DNA of 64,000 nucleotides from the NCBI GenBank assembly GCA_029532415.1, contig JAQOTA010000020.1, positions 496,001 to 560,000 of the forward strand, in the 5' to 3' direction. The translations under genes and the position numbers were made by a program. The notes under the pieces were generated by a model. That model made no database searches. It was not told the origin of the DNA and saw nothing but the letters and a program-made list of their open reading frames with translations. Shown piece by piece: positions 1-10,614 of this stretch (position 1 is the stretch's first letter; the number at the start of each line of letters is the position of its first letter). The stretch comes from Marasmius tenuissimus. Taxonomy: Eukaryota > Basidiomycota > Agaricomycetes > Agaricales > Marasmiaceae.

Positions 1-1209
1 CCCAGGTGGGAGTCACCAATTATTCCGATTGGCCGTCATCTCTCTCTTTATTCTATCTTCGGTCGGAGTGCCAGTCAGTCTTGGGTGGGATATCCTCAAC
101 ACAAGGGCAGCGTTGTGTGAAATCACGAGGTTGAGATGTGCGCGAAGAACAAGGATCGCCTTGGGGGCTCTATCGTAAGATCCTTCAAGTTTCACTGTTG
201 AAGCTGATTCTCATCGCGTAAACAGTATTTGTCGAACGGTTCTGGTCTTTCTGATGGCGTGAGATTTCGAGATGTCTCCGGTACAAGTCTCTATTGATCA
301 CACAACGGTGATCAAGAACGATCGTCGATATGATATTGGTCAGTTCCGGGTCTTCCAACACGTTGATCCTTGATGTTAACCTTACTCGTGTAGGTATTTC
401 AATGCTTCGTTCTTTTTGGGTGGCGAAGGAAAAGATATGTGCTCGCGTCGATCGCATGTTGCCTCATATTTAACGGTATCTTTCCTTGTTTACTACCAAG
501 AGATAATTGCTGACTTGGGTTATGCTAGTCATGGCAGTAATATTCTCAATCCTATTATATGCGCAAACAATATTTCTCCAGACCCACCCGACTTCAAACA
601 TGAAGAGTTCACCACTTTCCAACCTGTTCTTCCTCGAGTCTTTTACCATAACCTGTTGTTGCCTTCACCTTTTGGTGAACATACTCTTAACAAATTTAAT
701 TGGTAGGGAAATCAACTCCGTAATCTTTGATCAAATAGGACTAGCCCTTACCTTGAGTTTTTAAAATCTTACGATCCGGTATCACAAAATCTTCAAAGAG
801 GTTTCGTACAGCTGCCGTGCTCCTGTGAGTAGTCATAGTACGATATCTTCGACCATGGCGATCTGAACAATCATATATCAGTATCGAGTCATGTGCATTT
901 TATGTCGCGACATAGATCGCTTTCATTGCTTGCGGAATAGCCCGCTCGGGGCTGGAGTTGACGTCCGTTCTGATTCAGGTTGCGGTAAGCTGTAAAGTCC
1001 GACGAATGTTGCGACCCGTTCCCTAACTATCCTTTGACAGGGGATTACTCCAGCCCTCCTCATTGTTAGGGCTAACATCAATAAGGAGAAAGTCGAAGGG
1101 GATGATGCCTCCCCATGCCCAAGGTGTATCCACGGCGGCCCCGATCTCACGGATTGAAGAGGAGATAGTTCCAGACATCTCTACAGGTTTTGATGAGTCG
1201 AGAGTTTAA
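1..1209 (+). pseudogene. Seven-helix membrane protein copy A, 5'-truncated by the window and broken
   Basis: Exons 2-9 of the seven-helix family that recurs at 3742, 7473, 10615, 51494, 53459 and 57146. Exons read 1-174, 226-258, 317-338, 394-475, 529-702, 758-824, 882-984 and from 1041. Recognisable pieces are LFILSSVGVPVSLGWDIL in exon 2, FGWRRKRYVLA in exon 5 and the tail RIEEEIVPDI. Exons 3 (33 nt), 4 (22 nt) and 5 (82 nt) match the intact copies in length and phase. Two lesions are visible. The family Trp in exon 8 (TW.A in the intact copies) is a TAG stop at 913-915. In the last exon the reading frame shifts between VRANINKE and the conserved acidic tail. The first exon lies outside the window. 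Function unknown; the intact relatives look like integral membrane proteins. Confidence 0.8.
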
Positions 1210-2868
1210 CACTGTCGTATACGAACACTTGCTCATCTGAGCTAACACGGTGAGATGACCTCACCCTGATATCCAAAACCCAAGTTGGCTTCTTTGGTAT
1301 CCAAGGCGTACTCACGAGTCGCCGTGAGTAGATTGCAGCATGATAATGGTGTATAACGAGTATTAGTTTTGACACATAACTACCAGTTTAAACTCTTATC
1401 CAGATTTGTGTCGACCGGTATGCCCTCCTGTGTAGGTCTGACCTAACAACTATCCCACAGAAGAAGAAGAAAGAGTACAGCCCCCAAATTATGCTCAACG
1501 TCCACGCGACGATAATTGGGATCCACGGCATGTTACGATCATGATGTCGCTTTCCAGGCGACCTCGAGTCGTCCGCTGAGTGCCTTAGCCTTTATAATAG
1601 CAGAACCTTGGCGAGTCTCCTCGTTTGAATTTGAGTCCACTAAATGTTTTTTCAACAAGTTCCAAGTAAAAACCACGAATGGATGGCTCTACCTACCATT
1701 GGGCAGAAAGTCGGCTAGACGTAAAACTACTACCAGTGTAAGGGGCTACTGGAGAACTTTGGACTAAGCAACTACAGCCATCTTCGGGAATATCACCGAG
1801 AGGAGTGGAGCGGTAGGAATCGGGCCATGCGGTAAACCATCTGCATCAGTACTGTTCAAATAAAATCAAACACTCCTTCATCAGCCAGATGATGAGACGG
1901 CAAAGGTACAAGGCACACTATTGAATCGTGTACCTATCGTTCTTGTCTTCTAACCCACCATCATATCCTTGAAACCCTTGAATCCTGATGGGAGGGGCTC
2001 TGTGGAGGATGAATACAAGTATGGCATCTTACTTCTCATTCTTACCTCCTCGATGAGTTCAGCTTGTCTCTATATCCTTGTGTACACGAACATGCCTACT
2101 CTCTAGGCTCATCTATCTCTTTACGGACTCGACGTCCTAATCTTCCATTCAGCACTCGTCGTCTTGAGGAAGCGAAAGAGGATAGTGGTCATCGATTATT
2201 TTGCATGTCACTCATTTTTCTCTGTTGTACAACGCTGGGTGTGATGACCTACTAATGAGACCAAAAATCAGTCAGTATCATGACCAGTTGATGACATCAA
2301 GAAGCAGTTTGCTGAGCGCTGGGAAACGAGCCTTCAAGTTCGGGCGTATCAGATTGATGTCAGCGTCCGCGCCTCTCCCTTCCGTTCCTTGGTTTAATCA
2401 TCAGGCTCTTTTCGCACCTGTTCATCGGTCAATGGACAGCTCTTTTCTGCTAAGTGAGCATCTAGTCCTTATCCTTCTAGCTCGACAGCAACTCATTCTT
2501 CTGAGTCCTGATTTCGATCACCTGTCATGAACTAGGCACCGTGATAGTGAAAAATGGACTGTAAACCGCGAGATCGGTACGCTCTGGCGATTCCCTCCCA
2601 CTATATAATGTGCTTAACCGGCGTTTTAAGTCAACTTTTGTTTCATTTTCATCATGCTTTTGTCCAACAATCTAGTCCTGATGGGACGCAGGACTTAGTA
2701 GGACTTAGTAGGCGAGGTAAATGGGGCGACAGGCTGAAGCAAGCTCTGTAAAAGCGCCGCAATGGAAGCGGCACCCTATACGGAGTGAAATACTTGCGAC
2801 CTCTGCATTTGCCTGAAAAATCTTTGTAAGTACCGCTTTTATACGATGTCTTGCATTCCTCGAGCATA
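1210..2868. other. Intergenic, no gene recognised
   Basis: No frame here shows a domain I recognise or a plausible exon chain. The only pattern is a 10-bp direct duplication (GGACTTAGTA) near 2690-2710. The stretch ends at the target-site ATA of the miniature transposon. Confidence 0.5.
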
Positions 2869-3083
2869 CACTGGGGGCATTTTTCTGTCAAGTAGGACAT
2901 GTCGTGGTGGTGTCAAGTGAGCCAGGTCCAAGCCAGGTCCAAGCCAGGTCCAAGCCATGGTTGTTACACCTTGGAGGGACTTAGAGAATCTTTGTTTGAC
3001 AGTCCATGTTTGGTCCATTTCAGGGTCTGACACACTTGACACCACCACATCATGCCCTACTTGACAGAAAAATGCCCCCAGTG
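2869..3083. mobile_element. CACTA-like miniature inverted-repeat transposon (MITE), 215 bp
   Basis: The ends are inverted repeats of about 51 bp (2869-2919 and 3033-3083). Both start CACTGGGGGCATTTTTCTG, and I count three mismatches between the arms. The element is flanked on both sides by the trinucleotide ATA (2866-2868 and 3084-3086), which fits a 3-bp target-site duplication. CACT-starting ends with a 3-bp duplication are the hallmark of the CACTA/EnSpm superfamily. The centre has no coding capacity and holds three copies of an 11-bp unit, so this would be a non-autonomous element mobilised in trans. Confidence 0.8.
2921..2953. repeat. 11-bp tandem repeat, three copies, inside the MITE
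   Basis: Three consecutive copies of GCCAGGTCCAA directly follow the left inverted repeat; a fourth, partial copy (GCCATGG) follows. Confidence 0.85.
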
Positions 3084-3086
3084 ATA

Positions 3087-3741
3087 ACAACCACCGTCGG
3101 GCTCCTCGGTCCTCCATCGGTTTTTGAGGCATGAATGCTCGCCGGTAGCTGGCCGAGTGGCATGTGCTCAACGAATGTTCGTCATGATTTGTTGCCGAAT
3201 TCATTCTCGTCAGGGTTCGATTCTATGGCTTTTGGACAAGATTGATACAGGCGCCCTCGTCCCTGGCCACATGCCCTAGTCATTTATATGTATCAAGCTC
3301 AGGTACTGTAAAACGCTATCTTCGATCACTGATTCCATCAAACTCACTGACGGTATAACGTCTAATAGTGATAAAAAACTCGATTTAGGATTGGGATCTA
3401 CAATGATACGCAGAGCGACCCTGGTGTGTAGCTCAGACACCACATCTGGGGCGATCTTTCGAAGATAATAGGAGAGGCTCACAAGTTACTGCCCTTTGGT
3501 AACGTAAAACACTTACACACCGACTCTCATCCTCCAGTCGCCCGGTAAAAAAAGATCTTTATATTGGTTAACCTCGCCCCAAACCCGTCTATTAAAAAAC
3601 GGCTCTAATAAACGGCTCTAATATACTCACGCTGTCAGCGGGTTATATGTACATAATTACCGAGAGGAGTTGGCAGCCACCCCTGGAATCGCCTTTTTGC
3701 TCTCCCTCTCCTCTCCTTCCCCCAGCCCGACCCTCTCCACG
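3087..3741. other. Intergenic, upstream of seven-helix gene B
   Basis: No gene recognised. A short direct repeat (AACGGCTCTAATA, twice) lies around 3598-3624. No clear TATA box could be assigned to gene B. Confidence 0.4.
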
Positions 3742-5232
3742 ATGCGTTTTGCGCGCGCGTTCGACAAGAGCCAACTCAAAATTGACCCAATAGCACAGTA
3801 CACGCACAATGTCCTCCCTCCGCTCCTCATCACCGCAGTAAGTCAACCTTGAAGCCATAATCTAATTCCAGGTTCAATCACTGATTCGCTCAACCTCAGC
3901 TACATCTCTTCCTCTATGGACTCTACATCTGGCTCTTCCGCTTGGGCACGCAAGCCTTGAAGCATCGCAAGCAGAGGGGAAACGAAAGCAAGACCAATCG
4001 GTTCTTCTACTTGTGTCTCATCGGGTTGTTCATCCTGGCAACCGTCAGCGTCCCTGTGAGCCTTTCGTGGGATATCCTGCAGGTTACGGTCTCGTATTGG
4101 AGGCTTTTGGAACTGGATGGGCTGGAATCAATTGGACTAGCGCAGAACTGTTTGCAGTGAGTGTCAAGTAGGTGTTTGGGGCGAAGAAGCCAAAACTTAC
4201 GGGTCGTTCGACTGATAGGATTATCCGAATCGTGATTCTATGGTTTATGAGGTGAGCTTTGTTTGTTACCTCGATTCATTTATGTTTGCTAACACGGCAA
4301 CCCGTCCGATCAAAAGTATCACCGTCGATACGATCCTCGTATACCGCTGCTACGTCATCTACAATTGGAGCAAAAAGCGATACGCAATAGCGCTTGCTGC
4401 GTGTTGTGTTACGATTGACAGTGGGCCTCTTCCCTTGCCTCCATCTCTGTTTTAGCAAAGCTCACGACTCCTTCCCTCAGTTGTCGCCGCAATATTCGCA
4501 ATCGGGTTCCTGTCCTTCGACCTCTCGGCAGGCTATGGTAACGTCCAAACCGATGACCCAGCATTTATAACCTTCAGGACCATGGCCGTTGTATTCGCCG
4601 CTGCGCATATCGTGCTAAATTTTATTTTGACGAGCATGATTGGTGAGTTTTACACACTATTCGGGAGTCAGAGTTCACGCTGACCCCTTTTGCAGCATTC
4701 AGAATTGTATGGATGTCGTGGATGGTACGAAGGGGGTCGGGATCGAGAAGAAACGAAAGATTTCATACGGTTGCGGCGTTATTGTGAATTCCGGTTCTGC
4801 CTGACTGAATTCTAACTTGAGCTAATCTTGATACCTATCTTCCGTTAGACTCGAATCGGGCTTCCTATACCTAGTCGCTGGGGCTGTATTTGCCGGGCTT
4901 GGAAACATCAGCGACGACCCGTACATGGTCGTTGATACAACCTCAATTTGGATTCAGGTTGCGGTAAGTTGGCTTTAGACTTGTGCGCATTTGCTGCTCA
5001 GGCTGATCGACTCTTTACTTGCCTCTAGGGAATCGCACCGACACTTTTGATCGTCAGAGCCAATAACGAAACTGTGGACTCTTCAAATGTACAGTTTTCC
5101 TCACCATCCCGTTCGCGGACGGACTCGCAGGTTTTGTCAACGTTTATTGCAGCATCAAGAAGGGGGGAAGATGTTAGTCAGACTGATGACAGTATGGGTG
5201 TTGGAAGGAGAAGTAGCGAGTCAAAAGCGTGA
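3742..5232 (+). CDS. Seven-helix membrane protein copy B (divergent, intact)
   Basis: Eight exons join in frame to 352 residues: 3742-3837, 3900-4156, 4219-4251, 4317-4420, 4481-4642, 4696-4783, 4849-4963 and 5029-5232. All introns are GT-AG. The start is the first ATG of the exon encoding MRFARAFDK; codons further upstream in that frame lack an ATG. Hydrophobic helices include YLCLIGLFILATVSVPV, the segment around TILVYRCYVIYNW, FRTMAVVFAAAHIVLNFIL and GFLYLVAGAVFAGLG, followed by a polar Ser-rich tail. The DxxLVYRCYVI signature resembles several basidiomycete-specific multi-spanning families of unknown function. Compared with the other copies, B has lost the intron after ILV and lacks the acidic SIEEDIVLD tail. 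No disabling mutation seen. Role unknown; a plasma-membrane receptor-like protein is possible but unproven. Confidence 0.75.
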
Positions 5233-5384
5233 TCAGACGGCGCGTATGAGAAGACAAAGTTGAGGATCTCTCTCTCAGTCTGCTATTGCTTTGGTTTTAT
5301 TGTTTTGTGCATAAACGCTCCTTTGTAATATCCCTATCTCTATTATAGCCGGTCTAGAAGAATAAATTCTTCGTCACTTTTCGT

Positions 5385-6450
5385 TCAATGTACGCGTTCG
5401 TGAAGAAAGACGAGTAGACATATAGACAGATTGTGACACATCACCGATTTGGTGATGGTGACCGACCCCGTCCAGTAGACCATTTGCATCCAAACCCAAG
5501 CTTCCAACCCCTCGTTTGGTCGACTACCTCTGCTAATGCTTTTCACCTCGTGTAATGACACCTCCCCAAGATCCGCTCTGAGCTTTTCCAACTTCGTGTC
5601 TTTACGCGCTCGTGCCAAAGCGGCGAGTGTATTGGCATCTTTGGGATCACAGTTTGTGAAATGGGCCACCCTATGGTTGGGGCATGCTGCAGCTCCCTAC
5701 GTAGAGGGTAAGGGAGCAAGGAATAACCGTCGGCTCCGCTAAATCCCCCTCACTCCATTCCGGTCTCCACTCGCGGCGGGCTGCAATACCCAATGTTTCG
5801 AGGGAGTCAAAGAGGGAAAGACCCTTCGAGAATGCCGTGCCGAGCCACATATTTTGATCCAGTGTGACCAGCGTGCATTCGGGATGATTGATCAAATCAT
5901 GAAAAGGTAGTTTCAAAGGGCCCATCTCGTATGCACCATACCCCGCATAAATCATTTGTCGCGATAGATGTTTCAGAGCCGGGCTGATCATCCCTCCGAA
6001 TAACCCTTGGATGTACCCGTTGAACAGCTGAGCATCTAGCTCTGCCGAAGTTGAGAAAGAGTGGAAGACACTACGCGGGATTATGAACTCTAGCTTGAAG
6101 TTTCTCTGTCTTCTGGAAAAGCTCACGAGCATATCCATAAAACTCTTCAAGACATCCCGCGGTATTCTCTCCCCACCGATCTCCCCTCCCTCCCCTCCCT
6201 CCCTATCCAGAAATCGAAATCGAAGATGAGAAAGGTCCATACCAACCGAGATCCTCCCTGGGAGTGTCCCAGATCCTTCTAACCACACTTTTACCCTGCC
6301 CGTCTTCGTGTCCAACACCTCGCAAAGAGTCGAGTCCAGCCATAGCCAGAATTGAGGTGCTCCATCGATAATATTGATTCGAGTCTGTCCATAATCGAAA
6401 AGTCAAAATCGAGACTTCCCTCGACTCGCGAGCGACCACGGTCAGCGACA
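5385..6450 (-). pseudogene. Broken F-box/LRR-like gene
   Basis: Read on the minus strand. The part APQFWLWLDSTLCEV, then KVWLEGSGTLPGRISVGM, matches the F-box protein at 40869, which has TPRLWT and later LDRSGSLPINISLRM. The downstream part HFTNCDPKDANTLAALARAR matches the FNLCDPGDADLILELARE leucine-rich segment of the same protein. The two parts lie in different frames, separated by a stop near 5671, and the frame upstream of the F-box part is closed by a TGA. The F-box N-terminus and coiled coil are not recognisable. Best read as an inactivated, 5'-truncated relative of the F-box genes at 40.9 and 49.7 kb, although a badly predicted exon structure cannot be excluded. Confidence 0.55.
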
Positions 6451-7472
6451 ATGGTCCATGGAGCCTCTAAGTGTTATGACTGGTGTTCACAACGTAAGCT
6501 CAATACTGAGTTATCGACCCGTCTTGGTTCTGGTGTTGTGAATTTGAGATTGAGTTGTAAGGTCAAGCTGAAGAACAAGACCTACTACTGTACAAGTATA
6601 AATACCAAAACTGGAACTGCGTACATACTGCGAACTGTTGTAAATACTGCGATCTGGACTACGTACATACTGTGAACTACTGCGAATACTGTGGTCTGAT
6701 AAATAACACTGTGATCAGATAAACGTATCGGATTCATAGATAAGATATCATAGATGAAGGAAATGATATACCCCTTTCGTAACTGTAACACTAAGAAACT
6801 GACCACGGGTAGGTTGTCATTGATGCTTGAGGGACATTGCATGAAGATGTCGCCCGAGACGTCGCCGAATAGGACTCTAATGGGCGATTGACTCGTGCGG
6901 GGGTGATAGACAGTCACTGTAAAGGAACAAGTGAGGCACTGTTCTGGGCAAGAATGAGGCTGTAAGAGCCAGTAGAGGCCAAAGTAGAGGTATGAACAAA
7001 TAAATTTATCTCGCCTAAGAAGTAGGTTGTATCTCGGGTTTGAGAGTCTCGTCGGGATTGGTTGGTAGGGAGTGTTAAAATAAAAGGAGGAAAGACCGGC
7101 TCGCCCATTCATCCTAGCCTGGGCGCTTAAACCTCACTTTAGGGGAGGCTCTTCCATTACGCCACCTGACCCAGACCGGTTTACCTGCCATTTGCTTTGA
7201 AACATCACTTCTGGAGGTTCTAGCCGTACAATCGCGAGTAAACAAAGATTGAAGGCGGCACAACTCAACCAAAACTCTCCAGCATGAACAGATTAAACCC
7301 CCGCGAGCGGATCAGGCAGGGGCCACTCATCAACTTGCGTGTAGCCAGGCTTCGATTGAAGAGAATAGAGAGCGAGGCTCCTCCAAAACAATGATTTTTC
7401 CTTGACACAGCTAAAGGTTCCAAGTCGCAGAATTAGTGGCAGCTACATACTGTGAGGACCGAAAAGAACAAA
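6451..7472. other. Intergenic with short imperfect repeats
   Basis: No gene recognised. Around 6615-6700 a short motif close to TACTGCGAACTGTTGTAAA recurs imperfectly, ending in several variants of ACTGTGAACT. A tRNA-like stretch near 7100-7180 on the minus strand was considered and rejected as a tRNA gene. Confidence 0.4.
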
Positions 7473-8976
7473 TCAGGGTTTCCAAGGTTTTTCTCGGATT
7501 CTTCTCAAGTGCGGGCGCAGATTGGATTCCGTTGCTTTTGACTGCCCAAAAATATCCAGCACAATATCTTCTTCAGCTGAGGCCGTCATATGGCTCTCAG
7601 AAGTGGGCTGATCATGATCCACAGAAACCTCTCGTTCCGATTCTGTTTTCAGAAGGTTCGCCCGTACAATGAGGAGATTGGGGGCTATCGCCTGGAGGTT
7701 AGGGATCATAGAGGTCTGTCCTCAGTAGCGCAACCAATGACTTGAAGCGAGACCTACCGCGACTTGTATGAGAATAGAAGCCAAAGTCAATGGGCCAGGC
7801 AAGCCAGATGAAGCCCACGCTATCATGGCAATCTACGCGGCAAGGTAGAGCAAGCACGATTCGACTCTAACTCGTTGGCGATTAAGAAACAAAGAACTCG
7901 AAACCACAGAAAGCAAATAATACCCACAAGAACGCAGCGATGTTTCCGAATCGCTTTGGTGTACTTGCGCCTAGAATCTTGTAAGCTGTCAATAACAAGC
8001 AAAACTTGATGTTAGGTTCGACTATTGTTGGATACACCAGCACGTACCAATGGCAAATGTTAAAATCAGATTGACCAAAACGTGGAGGGAGATACAAGCT
8101 AAACTCAAGAGTACTGGGACACTGAGTTGTGTCTCAAGTAGTGAAATTGAGAACCGGGGGTATTGCAAAGACCACTCTCTCTCTCCCTGCCAAATTGTCA
8201 TTATTGCGGCCGAAACTGGCGTCGAACGAGGTGGTAAGCCATCCTTTTATATTTCAACAAAAACGGTTGAGACCCACCATCCACCATGTAACATAACAAT
8301 ATCAACCCTATCGCATATCTTCTCTTTTGCCACCCGCAGACGGCGAATGATCGAAATACCTGCCAACGGGACCTTGTTTTCAGCTGAGAATAGAGGATGT
8401 CTTGATCACGACTCACCAAGATACTGTCCACAATGAGGCTGTAAAATGATGAATCATCAGGCATCTCGAGTGAGCACACAGGATCGCACCTCATCGCTGT
8501 CAGGATTACAAATCGACAGATTCTGCGCAACGCGTATGTTAGTAGAACGCATACGACCAAATCCAACGTTCAACTCGGTGCTTACTGCAAGATATTGTGG
8601 GCGTTCATTCCCCACCCCGTATTCGCGGATCCCGAAAGGTTGCAAAATGCTTGTCTCCCATCCAAAATACCCAGCGACAGACCGATTGGAACGCTGACCG
8701 AGGACAGAACAAAGAGAGAAAAGTGAGAAACGGAACAACCGATTCCCGCCCTCTCTTTCTCGCTCCCGTCTCCTCAAGACCACAAGACCGATTCGGAATA
8801 AGAGCACATTGAAGCCGTAGAGGAATAAATGAACCTGGAGTTATCAATTGCCAAGAACAAGGACTCCTCGACTCACGGTGTGCACTCACCGAAGAAACAA
8901 TGAATGGCATTCGTATTCCGAACTTGTACTGGTGCTCAGCAAAATCACTATCCGACAGCTTGGAGGGTGAAGTCAT
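7473..8976 (-). pseudogene. Seven-helix membrane protein copy C, with frameshift and nonsense codon
   Basis: Minus-strand family member. The start MTSPSKLSD at 8976 aligns with the starts of D, F and G. Exon 1 is 8890-8976 and exon 2 is 8586-8834; the last exon encodes AIAPNLLIVRANLL and ends at 7473. Helices, the VFRSFAVCGWQKRRYAI loop, and the tail SAEEDIVLDI are all recognisable. Two lesions are clear. Exon 2 is 249 nt instead of the 251 nt seen in D, E, F and G, because two bases are missing near 8715-8719 within the third helix. The conserved Trp of exon 8 is a TAG at 7833-7835. The closest copy is D, which is intact. Likely a recent pseudogene. Confidence 0.8.
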
Positions 8977-10614
8977 GGTGGGGAGAGTTAGCGTTGAAAG
9001 CGTCATGGAACGAATTCGTTCCATATAAACAAATGACTTATGATGCAGTGATACCCAATCGCAGCCGACAACTGATTATCAGGAATATGTAGAAATAGCT
9101 CGTCCCGTTAGCGGAGACAATCATAGAATAAACAACAGGACCATGCTCGAGTCCAGAGACCGCTGCGCGCCACAACGTTCACCGTTCCTCTTCTACCTCT
9201 CCGGTTTCGACCAGCGCCGGTTTTTGTCAACGGTGGATTTAGATTCAACGCAGTCGCAGACGGAAACTCCCAAATTGGAAAGAGAAAAACTAAGATCACA
9301 CAGAGACTGAGGATCCTCACGTTTGTGAGAAAGATGAACCAGAACGTTCCAACCCGAGAGCTAGTACGAGAGGACTGGATAAGAGATGGTGATGGTTCGT
9401 TGCCAAGGGGCGGCGTTCTGGCTCCGCACTAACCTAAGAATAGTACCAAGCATTGTCCAGGCTGCGGCGCTGAATTCACTTCCACTTATTTGAGGGCGCA
9501 AGGGAAGTAGAAGAACTAGATGGATGGTCTGATCGCTGGACGGTGATACTGTAGTGTGGAGGAGGGCTGAGAATAGCCAAACATCCAACTTTAGTGGTGA
9601 GAACGCTGAAACGTGTGGTACCACATAATTGGGATAGAATCAGAGAGCTAAAATTAGCTATACATAGGTATAACACAAGAATGCGTTTCTAGTACCTCTC
9701 CACCGCTTGACCTCACCGGGCTCGCCCAATCTCTCCATCCCTAGTACAAACTCTAGGGTATGTGGAAACACATTATTCACACCCGTCGTCCACCCGGCCT
9801 AATACAATCTCCCCCTTAAATCTCCCTCTGCCTTACTAGATCTAATCAATATTCGTATGACGCAGCCTAAACAACGGGTCTCCAGTGGCCAAATAACATC
9901 ACTCTTCTACACTTCAACCAAGAGATGCACTATGTGCATGTGTTACACCGTAGCTGGGAGCAGGATCCTCAGATTTCGTTATGGAATTCCAACTGTGGAT
10001 TCCATTATGGCGGAGGAGGAGTCTATTATGCGGCATGGAATATGTGCTGAACGCCGGGTTCGAAATGTATCCTAGCGTAAGCTAAACTGCGCCTTTGACC
10101 CCGAAACAGTCTTCGAGTTCGCGGCACACGCAGTCCGCAATGGATTCAAGCCATGTAGGTCTGCCAGTGCCTCTCACTACCTACTATGTGTGGATTTCTG
10201 GTTCAGTGACAATATTGCGATGGGACTAGAAGACTCGTGCCTATGTATAATATACCGTAAGGACGTTAGCGATATATTTGCAACAGTCGAGTAGACTGGC
10301 TTATACGACATTATTGATCCCAATATGCCTGTGAGTTCGGGCTGAAAAACGTTGGCTGCGTTCAGATACAAATTGAAGAATTGGAATTCCAACGGTGGCT
10401 TCTCCCGGGAAATGCCGTAGTGTTCTCTCCCCCCCAAGCTTTCCTTCGTCCCTGCCCAGAAACAAGATCCGAGCTATAGTGTGATCGGAGAGAATAAAGG
10501 TTGAGGCGCTTTCGACATCATGTTCCTCTATATCCACATGAATAGCAATCTTGTGAGAGGTCTGAGTCGCAAGAGTCCCGATACTGACATACTCTGAGTG
10601 GGACCACAGGAAAC
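8977..10614. other. Intergenic; tract duplicated upstream of copy D
   Basis: On the minus strand, the segment about 9000-9330 resembles the segment about 12110-12440 upstream of copy D. Shared landmarks are the GTTGTTTATT stretch and the GGGTATCACTGCATCAT stretch before the gene. The duplication therefore carried 5' flanking DNA along with the gene. No convincing coding region; hydrophobic minus-strand reading frames at 9108-9624 have no recognisable domain. A TATGGAACG element lies about 45 bp before the start of copy C. I see nothing in 9640-10614. Confidence 0.45.

Noticed and set aside
7095..7180. tRNA-like sequence on the minus strand with an A-box-like TGGCGTAATGG and a B-box-like GGTTTAAGC
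   Set aside because: The T-arm and acceptor stem do not pair in a standard cloverleaf, position 33 of the loop is not T, and position 53 cannot pair with 61. At best a decayed tRNA or SINE head.
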